DNA from: Allobosea sp. TND4EK4
GTDB taxonomy: Bacteria > Pseudomonadota > Alphaproteobacteria > Rhizobiales > Beijerinckiaceae
Assembly: GCF_900156025.1 (NCBI RefSeq)
Contig: NZ_FTMO01000001.1
Span: 558,001 to 622,000 of the forward strand
Length of the DNA: 64,000 bases
Direction of reading: 5' to 3'
Each line of letters starts with the position of its first letter. Positions within the stretch are counted from its first letter, which is position 1. Positions 34,720 to 43,406 of this stretch are shown one piece after another. A program made the position numbers and the translations under genes. Under the pieces are notes generated by a model that was given only the letters and a program-made list of their open reading frames with translations, was not told where the DNA came from and did no database searches.

Positions 34720-35457
34720 ATGCGCTTCGCCCGCCTTTTCATGCTGCTTTTCCTGATCGTCTTTCTCATCCCCGTCGCGAGCCATGCCGCCTGGTGGTAC
34801 TGGCAGCCCAATGCCGCCGATTGGCGCCGCGCCGACTGGACGAGCGCCAAGCTCCTGCCGGCGGCCGCGATCGAACCCGAGGCGACCGTTCATGTCTTCG
34901 CCGCCCGCGTCGGACACTGGCGCGGCATATTCGCTCATCACTCCTGGATCGTGGTGAAGGAGCGCGGCGCCAGCGCCTATACGCGCTTCGACGTCGTGGG
35001 TTGGGGTAATCCGGTCCGCGTCAACCATCGCGAAGCGGATGGGCGCTGGTTCGGCAATGTTCCGGAGCCCGTGGCCGAGATCCGCGGCGAAGCGGCCGAG
35101 CAGATGATCCCGCGCATTCGCACGGCCGTTCAATCCTATGGGTATGCGAGGCCCGGCAGCTATCTCGCCTGGCCGGGACCGAACTCGAACAGCTTCGTCC
35201 AGCATGTTCTGTCCGAGGTGCCGGAGCTGCGGCAGGCCCTGCCGCCGACAGCAATCGGCAAGGATTGGCGCGAAACCGGCCTCTTCTCCGGGCTCACGCC
35301 AAGCCGAACCGGCTTCCAGGCCTCGCTCTACGGGCTGGCGGGCATCAGCATCGGCTGGGTCGAGGGTGTCGAGGTCAACCTGCTTGGCCTCGTCGCGGGC
35401 TTCGACTTGCGCAGTCCCGCGCTGAAGCTGCCGGGTTGGGGCAGGATCGGCGTCTGA
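34720..35457 (+). CDS. DUF3750 family inner-membrane/periplasmic protein
   Basis: 245 residues with an N-terminal hydrophobic segment (FARLFMLLFLIVFLIPVASH) and the DUF3750 core: VHVFAARVGHWRGIFAHHSW, VVGWGNPVRVNHREADGRWF and AWPGPNSNSFVQHVLSEVPE, in which Asn/Ser/Phe repeats are conserved. The core resembles papain-like NlpC-type folds, but no function is established. The ATG at 34720 was chosen at the signal segment; a TTG 51 bases earlier is possible. Confidence 0.85.
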   Translation: MRFARLFMLLFLIVFLIPVASHAAWWYWQPNAADWRRADWTSAKLLPAAAIEPEATVHVFAARVGHWRGIFAHHSWIVVKERGASAYTRFDVVGWGNPVRVNHREADGRWFGNVPEPVAEIRGEAAEQMIPRIRTAVQSYGYARPGSYLAWPGPNSNSFVQHVLSEVPELRQALPPTAIGKDWRETGLFSGLTPSRTGFQASLYGLAGISIGWVEGVEVNLLGLVAGFDLRSPALKLPGWGRIGV

Positions 35458-35463
35458 GGCGGT

Positions 35464-36747
35464 TCAAACCGCTTCGAAGGCCTGCGCGAGATCCGAGATC
35501 AGGTCCTCGATGTTCTCGATGCCGACCGAGATCCGGATCAGCGCGTCGGTGAGGCCGATCTCCTCGCGCAGTTCGCGGGCGACGCCGGAATGCGTCATCG
35601 CAGCCGGGTGCGAGACCAAGGTCTCGGTCCCGCCGAGGCTGACCGCGAGCTTCATGATCTGGAGGTTGTCCAGCACCGCGAAAGCCTCCTTCTCACCGCC
35701 CTTGACGTCGAAGGCGAAGGTCGAGCCGGCCGCGCTGCATTGGCGATCGAACACGGCCTTGCGCGGGTCGCCGTCCTTGAGATTGCCCAGGTAATGCACC
35801 CTGGCGACCTTGGGGTGGCTTTCGAGATACTCCGCGACGAGCTTGGCGTTCTCGTTGGCGCGGCTCATGCGGATGTCGAGGGTCTCCAGCGAGCGCATCA
35901 GCATCCAGCAGGAGTTCGGGTCGGCCTGCGTGCCAAGTGACCCGCGCCAGGCCTTCACCTGCCGCACCAGCGCCTCGGAGCCGCTGATCGACCCGCCGAC
36001 GAGGTCGGAATGACCACCGACATATTTGGTCAGCGAAAGCAGGCTGAGATCGGCGCCGAGCTTCAGCGGCTTCTGGTATTTCGGGCCGAGCATGGTGTTG
36101 TCGACCACCACGGGAGGGCGGTGGCCCTGCGACTGCTCCAACTCGTCGGCAATTGTCCTGCAGGCGGCAAGATCGACGAGCCCGTTGGTCGGATTGGCCG
36201 GCGTCTCGACGAGGATCATCGCGACGCGCCCCTTGGCGGCGGCGGCCTTGGCCACGGCGCGCATCTGCTCGATGTCGAGCCCGTCGGTGAAGCCGAAGGG
36301 CGTGACGCCGAAGGCGCCCATCTGGTTCTTCAGCAGCGTCTCGGTGCCGCCGTAGAGCGGTCGCGAATGCAGGATCGTGTCGCCCGGCCGCAGGAAGGCG
36401 AAGCAGGTCGTCGCGATCGCGGCCATGCCGGAGGCGAAGACGGCGCATTTCTCGGCCTCATCCCAGATCGCCAGGCGATCCTCGAGGATCTCCATGTTCG
36501 GATGGTTGAAGCGCGAATAGACCAGACCGGGCTTCTCGCCGGGCTTTGGCTGGCGCCGCCCCGACGTGAAGTCGAAGAAATCCTTGCCCTGCTGCGCGTT
36601 CTCGAAAACGAAGGTCGAGGTCAGGAAGACGGGCGGCTTGAGTGAGCCTTCCGACATGGCCGGCGAATAGCCGAAACCCATCATCAGCGTCTCGGGATGG
36701 AGCTTGCGGTTGGCGATCCGGTCCTTGTGATAGCCGTCATTGCTCAT
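35464..36747 (-). CDS. PLP-dependent Cys/Met metabolism enzyme (methionine gamma-lyase/cystathionine gamma-synthase type)
   Basis: 427-residue fold-type I enzyme. PLP lysine Lys241 lies in SLLSLTKYVGGHSDLVGG, and the family signature VVVDNTMLGPKYQKPLKLGA precedes it; YSRFNHPNMEILEDRLA holds the phosphate-binding Tyr/Arg from the partner subunit. Members of this branch (with the long N-terminal MMGFGYSPAMSEGSLKPPVF) act as cystathionine gamma-lyase/synthase or methionine gamma-lyase; sequence alone does not decide. Divergent from an Lrp/AsnC regulator, the usual layout for an amino-acid degradative gene and its activator. Confidence 0.88.
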   Translation of the reverse strand: MSNDGYHKDRIANRKLHPETLMMGFGYSPAMSEGSLKPPVFLTSTFVFENAQQGKDFFDFTSGRRQPKPGEKPGLVYSRFNHPNMEILEDRLAIWDEAEKCAVFASGMAAIATTCFAFLRPGDTILHSRPLYGGTETLLKNQMGAFGVTPFGFTDGLDIEQMRAVAKAAAAKGRVAMILVETPANPTNGLVDLAACRTIADELEQSQGHRPPVVVDNTMLGPKYQKPLKLGADLSLLSLTKYVGGHSDLVGGSISGSEALVRQVKAWRGSLGTQADPNSCWMLMRSLETLDIRMSRANENAKLVAEYLESHPKVARVHYLGNLKDGDPRKAVFDRQCSAAGSTFAFDVKGGEKEAFAVLDNLQIMKLAVSLGGTETLVSHPAAMTHSGVARELREEIGLTDALIRISVGIENIEDLISDLAQAFEAV

Positions 36748-36834
36748 GGTGCCCTCCGACAGGTTCGACGCTCGACGCAGGATAGACCCTGCCGGGCGCC
36801 ATTGCTTGGCGGATCAATCTCAAGCTACAGGTCG

Positions 36835-36851
36835 TTTATGCAGCTTTATGC
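36835..36851. promoter_or_regulatory. Direct repeat TTTATGC in the Lrp-lyase divergent region
   Basis: Two copies of TTTATGC start exactly 10 bases apart (36835 and 36845), one helical turn, 25 bases before the Lrp start codon and in the 128-base spacer shared with the lyase gene. Phased AT-rich repeats on one DNA face are what Lrp-family octamers bind. Candidate operator only. Confidence 0.45.
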
Positions 36852-36875
36852 TCAACACTGGCGCATGAGGAGCAG

Positions 36876-37337
36876 ATGATGCTCGATCCGATTGACAGGC
36901 GAATCCTGGCGGTGCTGCGCGAAGACGGGCGTATCACCAATCAGGAGCTCTCGGCCAAGGTCGGCCTGTCGCCAACGCCATGCCTGCGGCGCCTCAAGCG
37001 GCTCGAGGAAAGCGGCGTCATCCAGGGCTACGCCGCGATCGTCGATCCGAAGGCCTATGGCCTGCCCTTCAGCGTCTTTGTCTCCGTCCGGCTGATCCAG
37101 CAGAACCAGGAGCATATCGGGGAGTTCGAGAAGGCGGTAGAGAGCTGGAGCGAGGTCGCGGAGTGCTACCTGATGACGGGCACGCAGGATTATCTCCTGC
37201 GCATCGTGACCGACGGCATCGAAGGCTATGAGCGCTTCCTGAAGCAGAAGGTCACGCGGCTGAAATGCATCCAGTCCGTCGAATCCAATTTCGCGCTGGC
37301 GACGCTGAAGAAGCGCTCCGGCCTGCCACCGATCTGA
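36876..37337 (+). CDS. Lrp/AsnC-family transcriptional regulator
   Basis: 153 residues: an N-terminal winged HTH (LDPIDRRILAVLREDGRITN, LSAKVGLSPTPCLRRLKRLE) and a C-terminal RAM ligand-binding domain (HIGEFEKAVESWSEVAECYL, TGTQDYLLRIV). AGGAG lies just upstream of two consecutive ATGs. Its divergence from the PLP enzyme suggests that it activates it in response to an amino acid such as methionine or branched-chain amino acids; the ligand is not readable. Confidence 0.94.
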   Translation: MMLDPIDRRILAVLREDGRITNQELSAKVGLSPTPCLRRLKRLEESGVIQGYAAIVDPKAYGLPFSVFVSVRLIQQNQEHIGEFEKAVESWSEVAECYLMTGTQDYLLRIVTDGIEGYERFLKQKVTRLKCIQSVESNFALATLKKRSGLPPI

Positions 37338-37343
37338 ACGCCC

Positions 37344-38237
37344 TCAGGGTCCGAGCAGCACCGGCGCGGCAGCCTGCGCCATACGTTTCTGCTCGTGGGC
37401 GACGCCCGGAACCGTGACCTCGCGCCAAGCGCTGGCGATGCCGAGCCGGGACGACACCGCCGCGATATCGGCCATGAACGCCTGACCGCGCGCGAGACGG
37501 GTGGGCCCCTGCGCTTCCGCGCCGGGCGACTTGTTGATATCGACATGATCGGGATCGTTGTCGCGCTCACCCAGCATGACGACCACCGGCCTGACGAGCG
37601 CGGCCTTCAGCGTGCCGTCCGTCGCGGGCGTTTCGCCGAGCGAATAGGGATAGGCGAAGCCGTCGGCGACCTCGCTGCCCATCGGCCGGGTGTAGAAGCC
37701 GGAATTGGCGGCGACGGCGCGCGAGAATCGTGCTTCCGGCATCAACAGCGCCATGCGGTGGACGAACTGCCCGCCTGCGGAGTGGCCGAATATCCGGTAC
37801 ACTGCTCCCTCGACGCGTCCGGTCGCCCGCGCGGCATCGAAAAGACGCTCGACGATGCCGAAGGTCCATTTCCGCTTGTCGGCGTCGCCGCCGACGTTGC
37901 CCTGCTGGAACACGCGGCTGGAGAAGCGCTGCCTGTCGAAGCGCGGTGCTGCCACCAGCACGCGATAGCGTTCGGCCGCATCGATCCAGTAATTGCGCGA
38001 ACTGGCCGCGTTGCGCCCATTGCCGTGGATCACCATCACCAGCGGGCAGGCCTTGGCCCCGCAAGCGGCCGGCGTATAGGTCTGCACCTCGATGGCCTGC
38101 CAGACAGGATCCTCGAAGGTCCAGCGCCCGCTGCCTTCGGTCGCGAAGGGTGCTGGCGCCTGCGCCATGGCGGCCGATGCAAGCCCGGAGATCATCAGGC
38201 CCGCGAGCAGTCCCGTCAGGGGGCGAGCGGGCCGCAT
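37344..38237 (-). CDS. Secreted PHB-depolymerase-like alpha/beta-hydrolase
   Basis: 297 residues from the ATG at 38237 with a signal peptide (LTGLLAGLMISGLASAAMAQ). The hydrolase fold shows CPLVMVIHGNGRNAASSRNY (oxyanion region), nucleophile Ser153 in IFGHSAGGQF, acidic loop GERDNDPDHV and a late His (PGVAHEQKRM). Similar to esterase/PHB-depolymerase family proteins that act on short polyesters or other esters. The upstream reading frame overlaps the DUF900 gene and was dropped. Confidence 0.85.
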   Translation of the reverse strand: MRPARPLTGLLAGLMISGLASAAMAQAPAPFATEGSGRWTFEDPVWQAIEVQTYTPAACGAKACPLVMVIHGNGRNAASSRNYWIDAAERYRVLVAAPRFDRQRFSSRVFQQGNVGGDADKRKWTFGIVERLFDAARATGRVEGAVYRIFGHSAGGQFVHRMALLMPEARFSRAVAANSGFYTRPMGSEVADGFAYPYSLGETPATDGTLKAALVRPVVVMLGERDNDPDHVDINKSPGAEAQGPTRLARGQAFMADIAAVSSRLGIASAWREVTVPGVAHEQKRMAQAAAPVLLGP

Positions 38238-38238
38238 C

Positions 38239-39243
38239 TCAGGTCTCTCCACGGTCCATCGCCCGGCGCACCACCTGCGTGACTTCGCTGTCGGAGAGGA
38301 ACAAGTCGTGGCGCAGCATGCTCCAGCCACGGCCGGAGGTGTCGGCGACGCGCACGCCGAGCGCATCGAGCCGGCCACGGTCGGCGGCGCCGGCGCGGGC
38401 CACGCCGCCGGCAATGCGGGCCGAGACCGCCAGAGCCCGGTCGCCCGGATCGATGATGACCGTCATCCGCTTGGCGAGCGGCCCCAGCCGCTTCACCGTC
38501 TGCTCGAAGGCGTCGATATCGACATCCGGCGAGGCCAGGACGATGGAGCCGATGCGGGCATAGACCTCCGGCGCGTCTCGCAGCTCGCGCAGGCCCTCCA
38601 GCGTCAGGAAGGTGCCCATGGAGTGGGCGACGATGTGAATGCGGCCGACCGTCGGGTTGCTGACCAGCGCGCGCAGCGTGTCGACGAAGCCGTCGCGCGA
38701 CCACAATGCGCTCTCGCGGTCATAGGCATAGTCGAAGAGCTTGCCGCCCGAAGGCCAGGTGAACAGCACGGTGCGCCCCCGGAACTCCAGCGAGTGGGAA
38801 AGCTGGCCGGCGCTGCGCGTGGCCGATTCGAAGGTCTCGTTGAAGCCGTGGACATAGAGCAGCACATCGCGACCGTTGACCGCGTCGGACAAGGCCCGTG
38901 CCGGATCGTTGGCGTTGATGCGGTCGATGCCGACGACCTGCCAGTCGCCGCTGACGGCCGATGAGACGCGCCCGGCAATACCGCGACCGGGCGGCGACAG
39001 CCTGACTTCCGCGAAGGTCAGCTTGCCGCGATCCGTGCCGAAGAAGGGCGGCGCATTCCCGGTCGCGTTGCGGGTCGTCATCACCAGCAGGCGGGGATCC
39101 CGGCCGAGCGCGGAGGAATCGGCCCGCTCAGGCTCGGAGAAGGGCGAGACGCTGGCCTCGCTTTGGGCGCAGGCGGCGAGGCCCAGCGGAAGAAATGCGG
39201 CGAGCAGGGAACGTCGTGAGAAATCGCGCCTCGTTACAGGCAT
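38239..39243 (-). CDS. DUF900 alpha/beta-hydrolase lipoprotein A
   Basis: 334 residues. A basic N-terminus and lipobox LGLAAC (Cys25) indicate a lipid-anchored envelope protein. The DUF900 hydrolase domain shows LLYVHGFNETFESATR, LFTWPSGGKLFDYAYDRESA and the nucleophile elbow IVAHSMGTFL (Ser208), then LASPDVDIDAF. It is one base from the esterase and 132 bases downstream of a paralogue with the same blocks. DUF900 enzymes are predicted esterases or lipases without a settled substrate. Confidence 0.88.
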   Translation of the reverse strand: MPVTRRDFSRRSLLAAFLPLGLAACAQSEASVSPFSEPERADSSALGRDPRLLVMTTRNATGNAPPFFGTDRGKLTFAEVRLSPPGRGIAGRVSSAVSGDWQVVGIDRINANDPARALSDAVNGRDVLLYVHGFNETFESATRSAGQLSHSLEFRGRTVLFTWPSGGKLFDYAYDRESALWSRDGFVDTLRALVSNPTVGRIHIVAHSMGTFLTLEGLRELRDAPEVYARIGSIVLASPDVDIDAFEQTVKRLGPLAKRMTVIIDPGDRALAVSARIAGGVARAGAADRGRLDALGVRVADTSGRGWSMLRHDLFLSDSEVTQVVRRAMDRGET

Positions 39244-39375
39244 GTCGGCGGTATCCGGATCGAGGAGGACGGGCGGTCAGCCCCATCTGGCCGTTAAGGG
39301 CAGTCCAACGCGGCCAGAATGCGGCGGAGCCGTGATCCGGCGATGAAACCCCGCGCCCGTGTCCCGGCGGTCACG

Positions 39376-40545
39376 TCAGCGAACGCCCCTAGCGATGGTT
39401 GCCGGCGCCGTCACCACCAGCCCCACGGTCGAACCGACGGTGCCGACCACGCCGCCGGCGATATCGCCGATCTTGTCGCCGAGTTGCGGCCCGGTAAAGC
39501 CGATGCCGTTGTCCTGCCGCAGCCTCTCGCCGATCATCTGGACGACCTTGGGCGAGGCGGCGAACTTGGCGTGGTTGAGCGGATCGCCCGAGGACACTTC
39601 GGAGAGGTCGATGAGGCGCGCGCCCAGCTTTTCAAGCTCCGCGATCGTCTCCGTGTCCTTACTGGAGACGGCCCCGAGCCGCTTCTTGTCGCCGGCGAAG
39701 CGACGCGAGAAGTCCAGTGCGCGATCGTCGGCCGAGACGAAGACCGTGACCGGCCGCTTGATCTGGCGCATCTGCGTCTTGAACACGTCGAGATCGACGT
39801 CCGGAGCGGCCAGCATCACGTCGCGCAGCTTGCCGCCGAAGCCGCCGTCGCCGCGGATCGCGGCCTGGCGCAGCGATTCCAGCGTCAGCAACGTGCCCAT
39901 CGAATGGGCGAGGATGTCCATGCGCGGCGGCCCGAGGTCGCGCGTGATGGCTCGCAGGTTGGCCTCCAGGAAGTCGCGGGAGTAAAAGGCGCTCTCGCGG
40001 TCGTAAGGATACGCTAGCAGTTCCCCGCGCGACGGCCAGGTGAACAGCACCGGCACACCCTTGAAGCCGGAATCGTACACGATCTGGGCAAAACGATAGG
40101 CCGCGTCAGCGAAGTTCGTGTTGTAGCCGTGAACGAAGACGAGAACGTCCCGCTCGCTCGGCGGACGGCGCTGCAGGTCCTTGCGCACATCCGCGACGAC
40201 CGGGGCGAGTTCGAGCCGCGTCAGATTGGTCGCGACGAAGTGCTTCAGCGGGTCGCCGGGACCGGAATCGGGCAGTTCGAGTTCGCCGGGCTTGTGGTTG
40301 CGCGGCACCGTGATGTCGAGCCGGGCAAAGGAGAGCCTCGGGGCCCGCTCGCCGCTGAACCAGACTGGCTGCGCCGAGGACTCGCGCGTCGTCGCGACAT
40401 AGATCTGGACGGTGCCGGCGACATCCTGGTGGCGCGCCGATGCCTGCGACAACTCGAGCACGCGCGGCGTGCCGCATGCCGCGAGCGTCAACGGCAGCAG
40501 GCACACAAGAACCAGAGTGCGAAGACGCTGCGTCAGCACGATCAT
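39376..40545 (-). CDS. DUF900 alpha/beta-hydrolase lipoprotein B
   Basis: 389 residues from the ATG at 40545; lipobox LTLAAC (Cys24). DUF900 blocks match the neighbour: [40 protein letters not shown] and nucleophile elbow [10 protein letters not shown] (Ser215), then [14 protein letters not shown]. The C-terminus has a Gly/Val-rich hydrophobic stretch ([17 protein letters not shown]) absent from protein A. Probably a tandem duplicate that has diverged. Divergent from meaB. Confidence 0.88.
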   Translation of the reverse strand: MIVLTQRLRTLVLVCLLPLTLAACGTPRVLELSQASARHQDVAGTVQIYVATTRESSAQPVWFSGERAPRLSFARLDITVPRNHKPGELELPDSGPGDPLKHFVATNLTRLELAPVVADVRKDLQRRPPSERDVLVFVHGYNTNFADAAYRFAQIVYDSGFKGVPVLFTWPSRGELLAYPYDRESAFYSRDFLEANLRAITRDLGPPRMDILAHSMGTLLTLESLRQAAIRGDGGFGGKLRDVMLAAPDVDLDVFKTQMRQIKRPVTVFVSADDRALDFSRRFAGDKKRLGAVSSKDTETIAELEKLGARLIDLSEVSSGDPLNHAKFAASPKVVQMIGERLRQDNGIGFTGPQLGDKIGDIAGGVVGTVGSTVGLVVTAPATIARGVR

Positions 40546-40660
40546 GATCTTCTCGTCCCACCGTTGCGGCCATTCTTCAAGATGCGCGCATGACACAGTG
40601 ATGAAAGATCGTCGAGGACCGCGGCTTGCTCCCCGGAGGCGGCGATTGCTAACTGGCGCC

Positions 40661-41647
40661 ATGGTCGCAGCCGCCCCTACCATCACCGCGCTCGCCGACG
40701 CCCTCCTCGCCGGTGAGCGGGCGGCGCTGGCGCGTGCCATCACGCTGGCGGAATCCCGCCGGGCGGATCATCGCCAGCAGGCCAGGGAGCTCATCCAGAG
40801 GGTGCTGCCTCAGACCGGCAGGGCGATCCGCGTCGGCATCACCGGCGTGCCCGGTGTCGGCAAGTCGACGACGATCGACGCTCTCGGCAGCCACCTCACC
40901 GCCAAGGGGCACAAGGTCGCGGTGCTGGCGGTCGATCCCTCCTCGACGCGTACCGGCGGCTCGATCCTCGGCGACAAGACGCGGATGGCGCGACTTGCGG
41001 TCGATCCGAATGCCTATATCCGCCCGTCCCCCTCCTCCGGCACCCTCGGCGGCGTGGCGGCCAAGACCCGCGAGACGATGCTGCTGTGCGAGGCGGCGGG
41101 GTTCGACGTTATCCTGGTCGAGACGGTGGGCGTCGGCCAGTCCGAGACCGCGGTGGCGGACCTCACGGATTTCTTCCTGGTGCTGATGCTGCCCAATGCC
41201 GGCGACGAGCTGCAGGGCATCAAAAAGGGCATCATCGAGCTGGCCGACATGATCGCCGTCAACAAGGCCGATGGCGCGGGCGCGACGGCGGCGCGGGCCG
41301 CCGCCGCGCAGTACAGGGCGGCGCTGCACATCCTGGCACCCACCTCCGCGCTCTGGTCGACGCCGGTCGTCACGATCTCGGGCCTGACCGGGGAAGGCCT
41401 CGAGGGGCTCTGGCGGCACGTCGAGCAGCATCACGACCGGCTGGAGGCGCATGGCCTGATCACGCAGAAGCGGCGCCAGCAGGACGTCAAGTGGATGTGG
41501 GCGATGGTTCAGGACAGGCTGCAGGCGCGGCTGCGCAACGACCCCGCCTTGAAGGCGCGCACGCCGCAGATCGAGCGCGAGGTTGCCAGCGGGAGGCTGG
41601 CTGCGACCCTGGCGGCCGAAGAGATCGCTCAGGCTCTGGGACTTTGA
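40661..41647 (+). CDS. meaB: MeaB-type GTPase, methylmalonyl-CoA mutase chaperone
   Basis: G3E-family GTPase that protects and reactivates methylmalonyl-CoA mutase and gates cobalamin loading. 328 residues: Walker [10 protein letters not shown] at about 62-70, then [40 protein letters not shown] (Walker B and switch) and IAVNKADG (NKAD base specificity). The C-terminal dimerisation arm follows. The start at 40661 has no strong ribosome site; an in-frame ATG lies at 40601. It serves the mutase encoded 6.4 kb upstream. Confidence 0.94.
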   Translation: MVAAAPTITALADALLAGERAALARAITLAESRRADHRQQARELIQRVLPQTGRAIRVGITGVPGVGKSTTIDALGSHLTAKGHKVAVLAVDPSSTRTGGSILGDKTRMARLAVDPNAYIRPSPSSGTLGGVAAKTRETMLLCEAAGFDVILVETVGVGQSETAVADLTDFFLVLMLPNAGDELQGIKKGIIELADMIAVNKADGAGATAARAAAAQYRAALHILAPTSALWSTPVVTISGLTGEGLEGLWRHVEQHHDRLEAHGLITQKRRQQDVKWMWAMVQDRLQARLRNDPALKARTPQIEREVASGRLAATLAAEEIAQALGL

Positions 41648-41649
41648 CG

Positions 41650-42285
41650 ATGGCGCATTCGCGACAGCTCGACCTGCTGGTGACCGGTTTCGGCCCCTTT
41701 CCCGGGGTGCGGGTCAATCCGACGACGTCGCTTGCGCAAGCGGTGGCCCAGCAGCTGGCCCGCTCGGGACTTCGCGCCGAGGCGCTGATCCTGGAGACGA
41801 GCTATGCGGCGGGTCTTCCTGCCCTGGCAGCTCGGATCGCGGCGGCAAGGCCGGGCGCCATCCTCATGCTCGGTGTTGCCGCGCGGGCGCGGCAGGTGCG
41901 CGTCGAGCTGTTCGGCCGCGGACAAGCGAGCATCCTCCATCCCGACGCCACCGGCCGGGCTGCATCGCGCAAGGCCATCTCGGCGGGGCGCCCGATGCTC
42001 ACCACAGGCCGGCCACATGCGGCCCTGTCGCGTCTGCGGCAGGCGGGGATCGTCGCCCGGCTCTCGCCCTCGGCCGGCCGGTACCTTTGCGATGCCAGCT
42101 ACGCCTCGGCCTTGCGCCACCCCGGCCGGGACCGCCGCCCGGTTCTGTTCATCCATGTTCCCTGGCTGCGCCCGGTGCCCGGAACCCGCCCGGTTCGGCA
42201 GGTTGCGCCGTTCAGACCGGAGCCAGAGCGGCTCGCCGTGGCGCTCGCCCGCATCGGCCGGGACCTCGCCATGGCGGGACGCTGA
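41650..42285 (+). CDS. Pyroglutamyl-peptidase I family (C15) cysteine peptidase
   Basis: 211-residue cytosolic peptidase removing N-terminal pyroglutamate. GFGPFPGVRVNPTTSLA is the family N-terminus; active-site candidates are Glu86 in VRVELFG, Cys147 in AGRYLCDASY and His169 in LFIHVPW. The central region is shorter and more divergent than in canonical Pcp. It starts two bases after the meaB stop, so the two are probably co-transcribed. Function is therefore likely but not certain. Confidence 0.82.
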   Translation: MAHSRQLDLLVTGFGPFPGVRVNPTTSLAQAVAQQLARSGLRAEALILETSYAAGLPALAARIAAARPGAILMLGVAARARQVRVELFGRGQASILHPDATGRAASRKAISAGRPMLTTGRPHAALSRLRQAGIVARLSPSAGRYLCDASYASALRHPGRDRRPVLFIHVPWLRPVPGTRPVRQVAPFRPEPERLAVALARIGRDLAMAGR

Positions 42286-42300
42286 CCGGGGCGGCAGGGC

Positions 42301-43302
42301 TCAGGCCGATGCAGGAGACCTCACGCGACCGACCTCGATGCCGTTCCAGTTCTTCAGGACCGACTCGCGCAGCGGCGCGAACGCTGCGCTCGTCGCATCA
42401 TCCATCGGCAGGAAGCGGGCGATCAGCGCGGCGAGCGCAACCTCTGCCGCGCGACCCGCGCCATCGTCGCATTTCAGCGCGATGCCGTAGCCCAGCTCCG
42501 GCAGGGCGGCGCAATAAACGCCTTCCGCTCCGGTCTTGGTGAAGGCCCGGGTGCCGAGCAGGCTCATCAGCCGCGTATCGAAGCGATCCGTCCCCGCAAC
42601 CATGAAGGGGTGTGCCGCCGCAGCGGCGCGGAAGCGGGCGGCAGCCTTGGCCCGCTCGGGGCCGAAGCCGTGGCCGGTGCCCATGCGGGCAAAGCCCAGC
42701 GCCAGGGCCTTCAGAGGAATGGCATAGGAGGGGATGGAGCAGCCATCGGTGCCGCGATGCTCGGCGGTGTGCGGGGCGCCGGTCACCTCTTCGAGCGCAC
42801 CGCGTACGGCCTGCTGCACGGCATGATCAGCCTTCACATAGCCGGACGGGTCCTCGTCGAGGGCGCAGGAGAGGCAGACGAAGCCGGCATGCTTGCCCGA
42901 GCAGTTGTTGTTCAGCGCGGTCGGCTCGGCGCCCGATTTCGCCAGGGCGCGCGCCACCTTCTCATTCGTCGGCCAATGCGCGCCGCATTCCAGGCAGCCG
43001 GCATCGCGGCCGGCCTTGCGCAGCATGCCAAGCGCCGTCTCGACATGTTCAGGCTGGCCGGAATGGGAGGAGATGGCCAGCGCCAGCTCGGGCTCGGTGA
43101 GGCCATAGCGATCGGCGGCCCCGCTCTCGATCAGCGGCAGGCCCTGGATGGACTTCACCGCCGAGCGCGGGAACACCGGCCGTTCGACATCGCCGACCGA
43201 GAACACAACGGCGCCATCCGCATCGACGACGATCGCCGCGCCGCGATGGCGCGATTCGACGGTGTTCCCGCGGGTCACTTCGGCGAGGATGGGGTTTTCC
43301 AT
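42301..43302 (-). CDS. L-asparaginase, Rhizobium etli type (class 3)
   Basis: 333 residues from the ATG at 43302. Key residues of the R. etli ReAV family align with an offset of one: Ser47/Lys50 in PRSAVKSIQ, Ser79 in ISSHSG, and the metal-binding trio Cys134, Lys137 (NNCSGKHAGF) and Cys188 (GTDGCSIP). This class has a beta-lactamase-like fold and an unusual zinc site, unrelated to E. coli AnsA/AnsB. It lies convergent with pcp. Two upstream ATGs give longer N-termini without conservation. Confidence 0.9.
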   Translation of the reverse strand: MENPILAEVTRGNTVESRHRGAAIVVDADGAVVFSVGDVERPVFPRSAVKSIQGLPLIESGAADRYGLTEPELALAISSHSGQPEHVETALGMLRKAGRDAGCLECGAHWPTNEKVARALAKSGAEPTALNNNCSGKHAGFVCLSCALDEDPSGYVKADHAVQQAVRGALEEVTGAPHTAEHRGTDGCSIPSYAIPLKALALGFARMGTGHGFGPERAKAAARFRAAAAAHPFMVAGTDRFDTRLMSLLGTRAFTKTGAEGVYCAALPELGYGIALKCDDGAGRAAEVALAALIARFLPMDDATSAAFAPLRESVLKNWNGIEVGRVRSPASA

Positions 43303-43406
43303 GGCAGGCTCCGGCACCGGCATATCGGGCGCCCTGCTTTTCGCGCCGCAGGCGCCCCCTGTCAAAAGCTCTGGCGCGATGGCGCCCAGACTGCCACGCT
43401 GCAGGC

